Shown: in pieces, positions 22,579 to 33,091 of the stretch
How the letters are laid out: the number at the start of each line of letters is the position of its first letter
Numbering within the stretch: the stretch's first letter is position 1
Assembly (NCBI GenBank): GCA_010279815.1
Contig: QEOQ01000694.1
Span: forward strand, 504,636-568,635
Length of the DNA stretch: 64,000 nt
Direction of reading: 5' to 3'
DNA from: Brachionus plicatilis
Lineage: Eukaryota; Rotifera; Eurotatoria; Ploima; Brachionidae
Made by a program: the position numbers and the translations under genes
The notes under the pieces: generated by a model
Database searches by the model: none
What the model saw: only the letters and a program-made list of their open reading frames with translations
Told to the model about the DNA's origin: nothing

Positions 22579-23805
22579 CCCAGTCAAGCTAAAAACGATG
22601 AGTTCATGGATGATTCATCTATGAATCATCTCATTTTTTATAGATAAAAAATGATTTTTGATTAAAACCAGAACATTTTCATTGTATTCTCTTCAAAACA
22701 TTTAGAAATGACCCAACCATGAAATACTATAGATTTTCATCTTTGCTTCATTCTTTAATTTTCTCATCAATTATGAATGATTTTTTTGGACTTAAACCAA
22801 GAAAAAGTTTATGAACTAATTGAATTTATTGTGATATATTATTGGTTAGTTGTAAAGTTTTGTGCTTAATAGATATCAATTTCGACTTTCCTTTTTCATT
22901 AATTGGCTTATTTCAACAACAGGCCATACCTTCTTCTCTTGTTATTTAAATTTGATCTAACAGCTATTAACTCTTATCAGTCCAAAATTAAAAAAACTAC
23001 GTTAACGGCCAAGACGGGTCTTATTTGAGCCAAACAAAAAAATCAAAATATAAAAAAAATTTACGCTTATTTTTTTGATTTCAATTTAAATATCAATAAT
23101 TTTTTATTTCTTTTTAAGTTTCAAAATCAAAAGATAAATTCTTTAATTTTTTTAGATAAACCATAAAAAAATCAAATTTTGATATTTAAGGGAATAAATC
23201 GTAAAATACTTTTAAAATGAGCATAACAGAAAGAAAATAATAAATTCAGTCAGTTTAGAAGAATTACACACTCTACTAGCCGAAAGATATGAAGCTGAAA
23301 TATCGAATACTTCTGGAAATTTTACTACATAAAAAGCCGATAATTAGTGTAAATTCTTAATTAATTGTGTTTCTAGTGGATCTCCTCTTAACAAAGGACT
23401 TTATGTCTTATTGGATTGCTAGCAATGTTCTTTGATTCAAAAATTTACTCAAGCTGCACAATTATAAAACTAATAATTTAATCAAAAGTAAAAAATTAAT
23501 TTTTTCTAATGAGAAAAAGTGAATTGATGTTTTTAATGAATCAAAAGTGTAGATAAACTTTAAAAAAATTTTGAAAAAAAACTTATGTTTTTAAAACTTC
23601 TGCTTATTATTGTCTTCTTAAAAATAATTTAATATATTAATGAAAAATTTGAAAAAATTATGATGTATTAGTGTATTTTTTCATCGATTATTACCGATGA
23701 AATATTCAAATTTTCATCGATGAATTTCGATGAAATGGTTCCTAACTCATTAATGATTCATCTATCAATTTTCATCGATTAATCATCGTTTTTTTGGTGA
23801 CTGGG
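22579..23805. mobile_element. DNA element with 23-bp terminal inverted repeats (CCCAGTCA ends)
   Basis: Positions 22579-22601 and 23783-23805 are inverted repeats matching at 19 of 23 positions; both start CCCAGTCA and finish with ACGATGA. Subterminal GATGAATCAT/ATGATTCATC words repeat near both ends. About 1.2 kb with no recognisable transposase. No clear target duplication was seen. Confidence 0.5.
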
Positions 23806-24011
23806 AAGAGAACATAATTTATTTTTTTTGATGACTCGATTAACATATTAATATTTGGACTTAAAAGATATTATTTCAATAAATTTTTTTGGGCCATATC
23901 ATTAGATTGAAAAAATTAAGATAGAAAATTAAGATAATGAATTTTTGACAGAAATGTCATATGGTAGAGAAATTTTTATTGAAAATTTAGATAGAAATCA
24001 ATTACACATTA

Positions 24012-25923
24012 CAGTCAACTCTCTTTAATTCGTATTAAAATAGCCCTCTTAAAAATCAATCCGGATTAAATTATACGATTAAATGAATAAACCGGATCTC
24101 TTTTAAAATTTTAAAAAATACGGATTCTAATTTAGTTTTAGTTAATACGGTATCTTTGAAAAATTACACGGTTTTTAAAATAAGATAAATTTTCAGAATC
24201 CTTATCATTAAATGAACTAGAACTTTCTATATATTTTCAAAACATTTTAAATCCTTCAAACGCCTTATCAAAGGGTATTTTTTCAGCTTCAAGCTCGACT
24301 TGAATTTCCTCTTCTATCACATCACTCGCGGACCTGACTATCCGAACAATATCATCATCAGACAATAACTCACTCGTTGATTCGCTCTCGTCTGATTCAA
24401 TGAATTCTTTAGCCGAGCAAATATAGTCATAATAACCACTACGCAGTCTTTTTAAAAGATCATCAAGAGAACATAAACTAGCGGTTTCGTCAAAAATTTA
24501 GTTCTCATCACAACTAATTTTTTTTTCTACAATATCACATTTATTGGAACAATTTTTAATACAATCAGAGTCTACTAATCTCCATGCTCTTTTAACCATC
24601 AAAAGAGCTTGTTTTAAATCTGGTAGTTTGGCTTCATTGAACAATTCAAAAGCCTCGAATAGAGGCTCTACGAGTAATTTTCGATAATGACACTTAAACG
24701 ACCGTATGATTCCTGCATCACACGGTTGTAAAACTGAAGTACAATTTGGAGGCAAATATCTAACAATAACATGACTTAAATCATGCTCAGTTCCATGCGC
24801 AGACGCATTATCTACTAATAACAATACTTTGCGGTTAGGTTTAAATATTTTAATTTGATCATTAAATTTTTCCAAAATGTCTCTAAAAACGATTGCAGTC
24901 ATCCATGCATTACTGTTAAAATAATATGGCAATATGTCGCTTGGTTTACAATTTTTAAAGCAATGTGGACGATTGTATTTACCTATTACAATAGGTTCTA
25001 GTTTATGTTTACCAGTCAAATTTGTTCCGATTGCAATAGTTATTCGTTCTTTGTTTACTTTTTTACCATGAACTTGTTGAGTCGAGAGTGTTTTGTTTGG
25101 CTCTAGCTTGAAAAATAGTGCTGTCTCGTCAATGTTGTAGATATCATCAAGGTCAAAGTCTTTAGTCCAATTTTTAATTTTTTTGTCTACCATCATTAAT
25201 TAATTCAGAAGAAACTGAACCAGATTCGCCATGCAGTTTTATATTGCTAATATGGTTCCTTTTTTTGAATTTGTCAAGCCATCCAGTAGAATATTTGAAA
25301 TCTTTGATATTTAGCATAATTCCAAATTCATTTGCTTTAGATATTAAAATATCATCTGATATTGGTAAACCAACAAAACGCTTTTCATTAAACCATAAAA
25401 ATAGTGCATCTTCAAGTTCAGGGTATTTACTATTTCGTATTCGATACTAATTGATTGATTCGGAATTCAAATAATTTTTTCTATTTTTTAGTATATCGCT
25501 CATGGTAGTGGTTGGTATATTTTATTCGAATTTCTCAGAAAAATATATGCACAAATAATTTTGTTTAGACCAAGGATTATCAGATGCAAATAAACAAATT
25601 TCCTTCTTTTGTTCAATTGTCAACTCAATCTTTTTGCTTTTAAGATTAATTTGATTTTTAGACATTTAGAATTTTAGTAAAAATAAAAATAATATAAAAA
25701 TAATATATAAAAATAATACGGATTAACATAAAAATAATAAATGATTTAAGTTAGCAAAGTGTAAAAAATTTGTTCGAATGTCGAAATAATCCGTATAACA
25801 AAATCCGGTTTAAAAAAAAAAATTCAATGCAAGAGTATTACATAGAGCCCTGAGCCTTTAATTTTGATACGAATAAAAGAGAAATACAGATAAAAGCATA
25901 ATCGAATTAAAGAGAGTTGACTG
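24012..25923 (-). mobile_element. Tigger/pogo-type Tc1-mariner transposon
   Basis: Terminal inverted repeats begin CAGTCAACTCTCTTTAATTC at 24012 and are mirrored by GAATTAAAGAGAGTTGACTG ending at 25923, with TA on both sides (24010-24011 and 25924-25925), the Tc1-mariner target duplication. The interior carries one transposase frame on minus, described separately. At 1.9 kb it is a full-length element. Confidence 0.9.
24237..25665 (-). pseudogene. Inactivated Tigger/pogo transposase
   Basis: Starts at ATG 25665 (MSKNQINLKSKK), continues through a CENP-B-like DNA-binding half (for example LFLWFNEKRFVGLPISDDI), then a DDE domain: NIDETALFFKLEP, LLLVDNASAHG and PPNCTSVLQPCDAGIIRSFK. The acidic C-terminus (ESDESESTSELLSDDDI) follows and ends at 24237. 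It is broken by a TAA after EKFE (near 25525), a TAG near 25448, a frameshift at about 25198, and a TAA at 24498. Only the central DDE part (24498-25196, 232 codons) remains open. Few lesions suggest a fairly young insertion. Confidence 0.88.
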
Positions 25924-26316
25924 TACAGTAAAGACACTAAATGGGTATTTTGAGAATGAATTGCAGAAATTAGATGACGACAGCAAATTGGTAAGCTGTA
26001 CAGAAGCCGTACAAATGGAATGACTTTAAAATGTCAAAATTCAGAAAGACCTAAGAAGTTGCTTATTAAGCTACTTTTCAAAAGAGTTGAGCTATTGGCC
26101 ATTTTCAAAAAAATGAAAATAGAAGAAGATAGCTTTAGGAATATAAATCAATCAAAACAAAGTGATGAAGGAGCAAAAATTATTAAATTATTATCTATTT
26201 TGAGTCCTTATCAAAATGACTAATCGTTAGCAAACAATCTTATATCAAACTTACTCAGAAGATAAATAAAACCTTTAATAAAAATCAAAAAAAGAAAAGG
26301 ACCTAATATAGAACTT

Positions 26317-26595
26317 ATAATAATAATATAATAATAATAAAAGCTATGATGTACTAGGCACAGGGATTAGCCTCATCATTAAAGCTTGTTAAAATTCGTT
26401 TTATCAATTTTGTTTTTAAATTCATTAATAGTATTCGAGTTTATAATATCTTCATCTAATTGATTCCAAACATTTACAAGTCTATCACTGAAAAAATTAT
26501 ATCTTTGTTCACAGTTTTTTACCAAATGCTTCTCATTTATATGTGCAATGAAAATTTTCTTGTCTGCTACGAATTTTTTTGTGCTATGAAAAATA
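26317..26595 (-). mobile_element. AT-rich LINE 3' fragment
   Basis: The minus frame ending in TAA at 26379 reads KKIFIAHINEKHLVKNCEQR and then FFSDRLVNVWNQLDED with INEFKNKID, the typical C-terminus of CR1/Jockey-type RT proteins. It is followed by a (TAT)n tail at 26317-26340. It abuts the GC-rich LINE at about 26595, which has its own version of the same C-terminal motif, so the two come from different elements. Confidence 0.6.
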
Positions 26596-27543
26596 ATTTG
26601 CTACGAAACATTTCAGACTCCCTTGAAGCAGTTAAGGGTTGGAGCGCTGACTGTCGAGGACGCGTGGCTGTTCCAGGTAGATGCAACTCTGTTATTTAGG
26701 AAGTTTGTTCACGCTGGGCAGTTGGATAGTTGGACAAAAAGGCGTTTTTTGTGACCACTGATTGCGTTGGCTTGGCCGTGGCAGGAGATGGACGACATAA
26801 GTTTGGTTGAGGCTAGCCAGTTGACGTCAAGTAGTCCATTAGCGATCTTGTAGTGGGAGATGAGGTCAACCCTTGATCTGCGTGATTCGAGGGTGGTTAG
26901 GTTCAGGATGGCGAGCCTGTCTTGGTAGCTGCGGTCTCTGATGCGACCTACTAGTTTGGTTGCTCTCCTTCGGATGTTTTCGATGATCTTTACATCTGCT
27001 CGTCTATGGGGATTCCATACTGAGGTGGCATATTCGAGGTGAGGTCGGATAAAAGCAGTGTACAGGGAATTGAAAGATTGAGGATTCCAGGCATGGAATG
27101 CCTGGCGGAGTTGTCCAAGAATGGAGTTGGCTTTGGCTGCCGATTGTTGGCCGTGGGTTCTCCATTTCAGGTCACTAGAGATATATACGCCGAGGTCCTT
27201 TTCCGTTTTGATTTCTTCTAGTGTCAGTCTGGAACCGGTTTTAGCTGATATCATGGTGACCTTGGAAGAAGTGCAGAAGTGATTAGTTTTTTTTTTGAAA
27301 ACCATGAATTTACATTTCTCGACGTTGAAACTCATGTGCCAGGTGTTAGCCCAGGTCACGAGCAGGTCTATATCGGACTGTAGTTGGGCAGTGTCGAGGC
27401 CGTTCTTGATGATGGCAATGATCTTGGTGTCATCTGCAAAGAGCTGGCAGTGGTGGTGTACTCCGTTTGGCATGTCGTTGATAAACAGGGTGAATAGTAG
27501 AGGACCAAGAACGGATCCCTGTGGTACACCACTCGTGGGATAT
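26596..27543 (-). mobile_element. GC-rich 5'-truncated LINE (CR1/Jockey-like RT)
   Basis: The minus frame starts SGVPQGSVLGPLLFTLFIND (27475-27537), runs through the catalytic LFADDTKI and FNVEKCKFMVF, then EKDLGVYISSDLKW and RPHLEYATSVWNPH, to the C-terminal RVASTWNSHASS and NCFKGV. The main ORF 26709-27473 is intact apart from one stop near 26709. The GC content near 50 percent contrasts sharply with the surrounding DNA and with the other LINEs here. The 5' part, including endonuclease and RT fingers, is missing. Confidence 0.8.
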
Positions 27544-27544
27544 T

Positions 27545-27613
27545 AAAACGATAACCGGAAGAACTATCAAATGATTCAATTTAATAAAAAGAAACATTTT
27601 GAATTTATCCTCT
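27545..27613. repeat. Fragment of the palindrome family at 54.6-55.5 kb
   Basis: Contains GATAACCGGAAGAACTATC and TTGAATTTATCCTCTTG, matching the right arm of the inverted-repeat element at 54597-55493 (GATAACCGGAAAAATAATC and TTGAATTTATCCTATTTG). It is a solo end left beside the GC-rich LINE. Confidence 0.5.
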
Positions 27614-27629
27614 TGTTTTTATTTTATAT

Positions 27630-28737
27630 TAGGGTTGGGAATTCGAAATCGACACTTCCGAAATTTTGCTAAAAAATAGTGTCGATTTCGATTTTTTGAT
27701 TTCGAAATTGAACAAAATCATAATTCAGTGGTTTCGAAAAGTGGAACAAAAAAAATTCATTTCAAATTCAAAAAGTCGAAAATAAATTTCGACACTGAAA
27801 CTGAGTTTCGACATCCAAATAAAAATTTCAATTTTAAAACTAAGTTTCGAAGTTAATTAATATATTCAAAATTATAAAATAACATTCGGAAAATTTTTTT
27901 TCTTTTGAAAAAATAAATCAATCAATTAAAATTAAGTAATTATGCTTTGAAAATTAAAATTATTTTGTAAATTGTTTTATTTAGAATCTTTATTAATTAT
28001 TTTATATACAGACTAATTTTTTTAACAAAATTAAAAAGAAAAGTAACGCAATACAAAGCGGTTTTATCAGTTAAAAAAACCCTACCTAACTTTTTTAACA
28101 AATTTAGTAAATAAACAACAGTTTCGGCAATTTGAAGTTTATGATCAATTGTTGATGCTCAAAATCATCAAATCAAACTAAAACTATAAAATAAATTTTA
28201 ATATTTTAAATGAATTAGTGCAGAGGTAAATTTTGGTTTTACTTTGTTACATCTAAAAGAAAAAATTGCAAAAGTCTGCAAAAAAATTGTCCACTTAAAA
28301 AAGCATCATTTCGATGGTGTGCATTCTGCATTGTGCATTTTGATATTGCAGAGTTTATTTTTTTATTTAACTTAGTATGTTAAATCCAAAAATGTATCTC
28401 TGCATTATTTCTATTAAGAAATAAAAATTTATTTAATAGTTTTAGTATGATTTGATCATTTTGAGCATCATAAAATAGATCATAAACTTCAAATTGCCAC
28501 AGTTTCAACTAGTATTTTTAATAGCTATTTCAACGTGAAAATTGAAGTTTTAGTTTCGAAACTAAAAAAATAATGTCGAAAGTGAGTTTCGACACCGACA
28601 TTATTTTTGGTATTCGAAATCAAAATTTTAATTTCGAAACCATTTCTTAATTTCAATTATTAATCAAAATTAAAAATAATTTCGAAATTTTTTTGTTCAT
28701 ATTCGAATATTTTTTTTATTTCGTTTTCCCAACCCTG
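27630..28737. mobile_element. hAT-like 1.1-kb palindromic element with 8-bp TSD
   Basis: The right end reads CCCAACCCTG, so the element starts CAGGGTTGGG in that orientation; the left end is TAGGGTTGGG. Both sides are flanked by TTTTATAT (27622-27629 and 28738-28745), an 8-bp duplication as in hAT elements. Most of the interior is an imperfect inverted repeat (compare 28116-28205 with 28425-28510) with many TTTCGAAA/GTTTCGAC words. No ORF is present, so it is non-autonomous. Confidence 0.75.
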
Positions 28738-28786
28738 TTTTATATTAAAAATATTTATTTTTTGGACTTTTTTAGCTAAAGTTTTT

Positions 28787-28945
28787 GGGTCTAGTCCATA
28801 GTGTTATCAGGTGATAACAAAAATGTTATCAGATATTTTTGTTATCAGAAAGATTATTTTTAAAATATACCTTAATAAAATGTTATCATCGGCTAAATTT
28901 TGTTATCATGCAAAATATAATGTTATCACGAACATAAATAACAAT
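28787..28945. mobile_element. GGGTCT-ended element 3 (partial) with GTTATCA-word array
   Basis: Starts GGGTCTAGTCC and contains at least seven copies of GTTATCA or its complement over 140 bp. Compared with 9095-9543 and 32768-33924 it has the same type of end, but the array is built from another word. No right end was found. Confidence 0.45.
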
Positions 28946-29460
28946 ATTATGTGGCCGTTTTTGTATATTACAAGGATGGATTAGTAACCAAATATATTAA
29001 TTTTTGTTGTTATATTTATTGAAAAAAAAAATTTTTTTAATAACAATTAACAATTTTTAACAGACATGTAAAATTTTTTTGACTATAGTGACATGTCGCA
29101 TTAGTCGAATACCCAACTGCAGTATTACGTTAGATTTAAAACTGTGACTTGTAAACAAGTCTGGTGTATCATTTGATTCGAGGATGATTTAAACAAAAAA
29201 AAATCAAAAAATTTCCTTTATCTTGTATATTTTATTATTCAAATTTCTTCGTTTTGATAGAAGCTCGACAAAAAAAAAATTTCTTTAATATTCCATCCTA
29301 ATTAAATAAAAAAAAAAAAAATTTCATACAAAAAAATCTCTTTCGTATTAACAACATTAGTTAAAATATTAATTAAAATTAAATTAAATAAACACACATG
29401 ACTTAGTTTATCCACATAAATTTACATGAAATCCAATGACTATTTGAATTTTTTTGCTAG

Positions 29461-32445
29461 CTACTTTTGATGCAAATTGGTCTCATCGACCGTTCTGTGA
29501 CTAGCCATCTGCTTTAATAGATGAGACTGCCTGTTGCTGAGCCTTGGCGAAGCGACTGGCGAGACTGAGGACGGCTGGGACGAGGACAACACCGACGAAA
29601 CGGACAAAGACAACGAATCCCTCAGAGGCAAGCACTTGGACACCGACATGCGGTTAGCCTGGGGCCTGTCCTTTGCTTCAAAGTCCAAATATTCGTCCTC
29701 ATTGGTGCTGGTGGTCGACAAAGGCTCATTCACAAACGACTTTCTCAAGTCCAGAGTCAACGGTCTTGGCAAGCGGCTGCCGTCCGCCACCTCTACGGAC
29801 AAAAAGTTCCTCAACTTGGGCGGCGACTGCTCAACTCTCTGCTGTCTTTGTATGGTCACTCTGGCCACTGGCTCATAGTCACTGCGTCTCGGTATCAACG
29901 GTGAACAATTGACCGATTTTTGACGCGTCACCGTCCTGCTCTCGTCCGACGGCAAGTACTTGGGACAGTCGATGCTTTTCGAGTACTTTTTGAGCATTTC
30001 TTGGTTGTTGAGCTTGACACTGGAAAGCATGGCCGACTTGGGCGAGAGCAAATTGCTGGAACTCGAGCTCAAGTTAGATGTATGCGCCGATTGAACAACA
30101 AGGACATTTGGTGCCGCATTGTTCGCAGACCCATGGTTGCTCAGCGACTTGAATCTGTACGGACATGTCTTGTGAAATCTGGTGAGCGAATGCGACTGGC
30201 TTGCACCGCTCTCAACTTCAGGGTTCACTTTGGCACATTTTTTTTGCTCACTTGGCCTATTTTGATGCTTGTAGTCTTTGCCAAGACCGACAAAGCTCAG
30301 CATGCTGCCTATTTCGTACAGTATCTTGCTTATTTTTTTGCCAGAAGATTCCAAGTCGTTGCTAGCCGAGCGTGCCGTGTCTACGGCGCACTGTTTAGCT
30401 CGACTAGCGTGACTGTTGGCTTTTTGGCTGGTAATGTCAATGGTGGAAGAGTTGGCGCCGGACACTAGGGCACGTTGGCGAGATCGTTTGGGCGACAAAG
30501 CGTTTCGGTCGCTTAGATCGCTTTGGTGGCCATTGGGCAGCATAATTTTGAGTCTTAGATTGGGCGAGGCATTGGGGCTTATTGGCGAGAGGACAAAATG
30601 GCCAGAGCTAGACGCAGTGGTGCCTAGTGGTTGAGAAAAATGGTCAAAATGGTCGGTGGGAGTCGAGGACGAAGAGGGCCGCGCGTCTGCGCCAGCCGTG
30701 ACAAAGTGTGCACTCGAATTGTTGACGAGCAGTTCGGGCTGAACACTTAGACAATGGTGAAAGTCGCTTGGCGAGCTGATGTCAAACGATTTGGTCAGCT
30801 GAGGATTGGACGAGATGGCGTGCGAATTTGACGACGAGGATGAGGACGAGCGCAAAAAGTTGCTCAACAACTTTGTTTTGCGTCTTTTTTTGGGCTCGGG
30901 CGGCACCGGGTTAAGCTTTTGCAGTGCCATTGTTAGTTCGCGCACAGCCAGCTCTTTTTCGCGCTGCTCCAACTCTCGTTCCCGTTGTCTCAACACATTT
31001 TCGTACGCCTGTTGTCTCATCGAAATTTTCTCCAGCTCTTGTTCCCTGTTTCTCAGCTCGCTCTCTCTCTCCTTGATCTCGTCGAACATCTGCTGTATTT
31101 CGCACTTCCAGTCTTGCTGCATGGTCCAAAATAGCTCGTTGGACGTGGCCGCAAACGCCGAATTGGATATGTCGGTGAGCCAGGCGATTATCTGACCGAA
31201 GGAGAGGCGAGTGTGCGGATCGGTGCGCCAGCATCCGTGTATCAGCTCGGCGAATATTTTGGGACACGAGGTGGGCACGGGCAGCGTTAGTTTATTAACG
31301 GCGACACCGTACGCAATCGCCAACGGGTCTATGCCCTTGTAGGGCACCTCGCCGGTCAGCAGCTCCCACAGCAGCACGCCAAAGCTCCACACGTCGCTAG
31401 CCTTCGAGTACTTGGACGACTTGATGACCTCGGGCGGCATGTGCGAATAGGTGCCCGCTTGGCTCATCTCGTTGGTGGTCTTTTCGAGCTGGCGCGCCAG
31501 TCCAAAGTCGGTCAGCTTGAGCACAATGTCCTTGAGTTTGTGGTGGCCGCTGAGAGCGTCCTCGCTAAGCAGTATGTTGCTCGACTTTAGGTCTCTGTGA
31601 ACGATCGGAATTTTGTTCGGCAAGGCTTGTTCGTGCAGGTAGTGCATGCCGTGCGAGACCTGGAGGGCCCACCGGATCAGTATGTTGGGCGGAAAGCCGA
31701 TTTTGCGCACGCTCAACAGGCGGCCCAGTGAGCCGCCCTTGGCACACTCCATGATCAGACAAAAGTGCGGCTCGTTCAAGCACATGCCCTTCAGCTCGAT
31801 AATGTTTGGGTGTCGAAGCGCCCAGAAGAGCTTGGCCTCGTTGAGCACACTTTGTTTGATGGTGTTCAGCAGCTCGTCGGTGTCGACTTCGACGCGGGCC
31901 TTTTTGATCGCGACCAGTTCCTTTTGGCGGCCGTTCTGCAGCCAGAAGCCTTTGAAGACCTTGCCGAAGCCGCCCGCGCCGATGCACTCCTGGATCTCCA
32001 GCTGGCTGTAGTCGACTTGGGGCGGCAGTTGGCTCCGGTCGGTTTCGTCGTCGGGCTCGTACGGCGTTACGTAGTTGGACGGGAAAATGCCGCGCTTGGC
32101 CTCGCCTAGGTTCACGCCCGTCCACCAGCCCTCGTCGCCAGATATCTTCACGTCTTTGGACACCAGTTTGACGAGCGAATTTTTGGTGAGCGTGAGCTCG
32201 TCGTAGTGGTTGGGCTTGTAGTCGTAGAGGACGCGGTAGAGCTGTTCGTCGCCGGTGAACGACTCGAGCTCGTTGGAGCTGTAGCCCGAGCTGACGTTGG
32301 GCAAGCACGAGTCCGAGTTGGTCGACACTTGGCGCTCTAGTCGCGAATGCCGAGTGTCGTTCAGAGAAAGATTTGGCTCGAGCAGTTTGGACAGTTTGGA
32401 CGAGCGGTTTTGAGCCGTACAATTGCTGGAAGTTAGATTTTCCAT
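29461..32445 (-). CDS. MLK: Mixed-lineage kinase (MAP3K9/10/11/21, Drosophila slipper type)
   Basis: A 994-residue intronless ORF from the ATG at 32445; the frame continues upstream only from a TTG. Domains in order: SH3 (about 68-129, YRVLYDYKPNHYDELTL, WWTG, GIFPSNYV); kinase (about 148-424) with GAGGFGKVFKG, VAIK (K181), HRDLKSSN (283-290), DFG (313-315) and DVWSFGVLLWELLTGEVPYK; a leucine-zipper coiled coil (about 445-510); a CRIB-like Cdc42/Rac motif (SSPSDFHHCLSV, about 557-568); and a long Ser-rich disordered tail. MLKs are MAP3Ks that activate JNK through MKK4/7, and zipper dimerisation and Cdc42 binding activate them. The APE motif reads PPE (MPPEV). GC content is far above the surroundings. 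An out-of-frame upstream ATG at about 32460 forms a short uORF. Confidence 0.93.
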   Translation of the reverse strand: MENLTSSNCTAQNRSSKLSKLLEPNLSLNDTRHSRLERQVSTNSDSCLPNVSSGYSSNELESFTGDEQLYRVLYDYKPNHYDELTLTKNSLVKLVSKDVKISGDEGWWTGVNLGEAKRGIFPSNYVTPYEPDDETDRSQLPPQVDYSQLEIQECIGAGGFGKVFKGFWLQNGRQKELVAIKKARVEVDTDELLNTIKQSVLNEAKLFWALRHPNIIELKGMCLNEPHFCLIMECAKGGSLGRLLSVRKIGFPPNILIRWALQVSHGMHYLHEQALPNKIPIVHRDLKSSNILLSEDALSGHHKLKDIVLKLTDFGLARQLEKTTNEMSQAGTYSHMPPEVIKSSKYSKASDVWSFGVLLWELLTGEVPYKGIDPLAIAYGVAVNKLTLPVPTSCPKIFAELIHGCWRTDPHTRLSFGQIIAWLTDISNSAFAATSNELFWTMQQDWKCEIQQMFDEIKERESELRNREQELEKISMRQQAYENVLRQRERELEQREKELAVRELTMALQKLNPVPPEPKKRRKTKLLSNFLRSSSSSSSNSHAISSNPQLTKSFDISSPSDFHHCLSVQPELLVNNSSAHFVTAGADARPSSSSTPTDHFDHFSQPLGTTASSSGHFVLSPISPNASPNLRLKIMLPNGHQSDLSDRNALSPKRSRQRALVSGANSSTIDITSQKANSHASRAKQCAVDTARSASNDLESSGKKISKILYEIGSMLSFVGLGKDYKHQNRPSEQKKCAKVNPEVESGASQSHSLTRFHKTCPYRFKSLSNHGSANNAAPNVLVVQSAHTSNLSSSSSNLLSPKSAMLSSVKLNNQEMLKKYSKSIDCPKYLPSDESRTVTRQKSVNCSPLIPRRSDYEPVARVTIQRQQRVEQSPPKLRNFLSVEVADGSRLPRPLTLDLRKSFVNEPLSTTSTNEDEYLDFEAKDRPQANRMSVSKCLPLRDSLSLSVSSVLSSSQPSSVSPVASPRLSNRQSHLLKQMASHRTVDETNLHQK

Positions 32446-33091
32446 TTCAGGTCGAGCATGACACCTTGGTATGAAGGCCGGACTCAAGCCAGTTGCTGCT
32501 GAATTTAGAAATCGAGTTTGGATTTGTGTTTTGCTTTTGTTTTTTTCTTCTTCTTTTTTTTTTTTGTTGTTTTTGTTTCTTAATTAAAAAAATCAGAAGC
32601 CATTAAAAAATATATTTATTTATTTTTTTTTTTGTTTTGGTTTATTATAATTTTATTATAAAAAAATTTATTTTTGATTTAAAGAGAAAGAGAGCGGATT
32701 GAAGCGAATCCAAAATGCACTAGATTCGGGTTGACTAAAATGAGTTTTTTTTACATTTTTTTTTTCTGGGTCTAATGTTTTAGGTGAACAATTAATTCAT
32801 TGGAGTTTGGTGAACAACGCTGGTCACCTATTACGTGAACAAGAAAATATAAAAAATTTTATTATTGATCACGTAATTCGAACACTGTTCACCTAATTTT
32901 CACTTTGTTCACCACTTTTTTTTCATTTTCACCTAATTTTTTCTTTGTTCACAAAATTATTTTACTGTTCCCTCAATTTCAATTACGTGATTTTAGCCTC
33001 AGAAATAAAAAATTATTAGACTTATTTTGTGTCATATAGCTAAGGAATAAGATTTTTAATTGTAGCAATAGCAAGCAGAAATCATTGATCT

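Noticed and set aside
29534..32422. Many long open frames on both strands across the MLK gene
   Set aside because: They are shadows of the GC-rich MLK coding sequence; only the minus frame 29461-32445 carries domain motifs.
32446..32487. Longer MLK start at 32487
   Set aside because: The codon there is TTG; the first in-frame ATG is at 32445.
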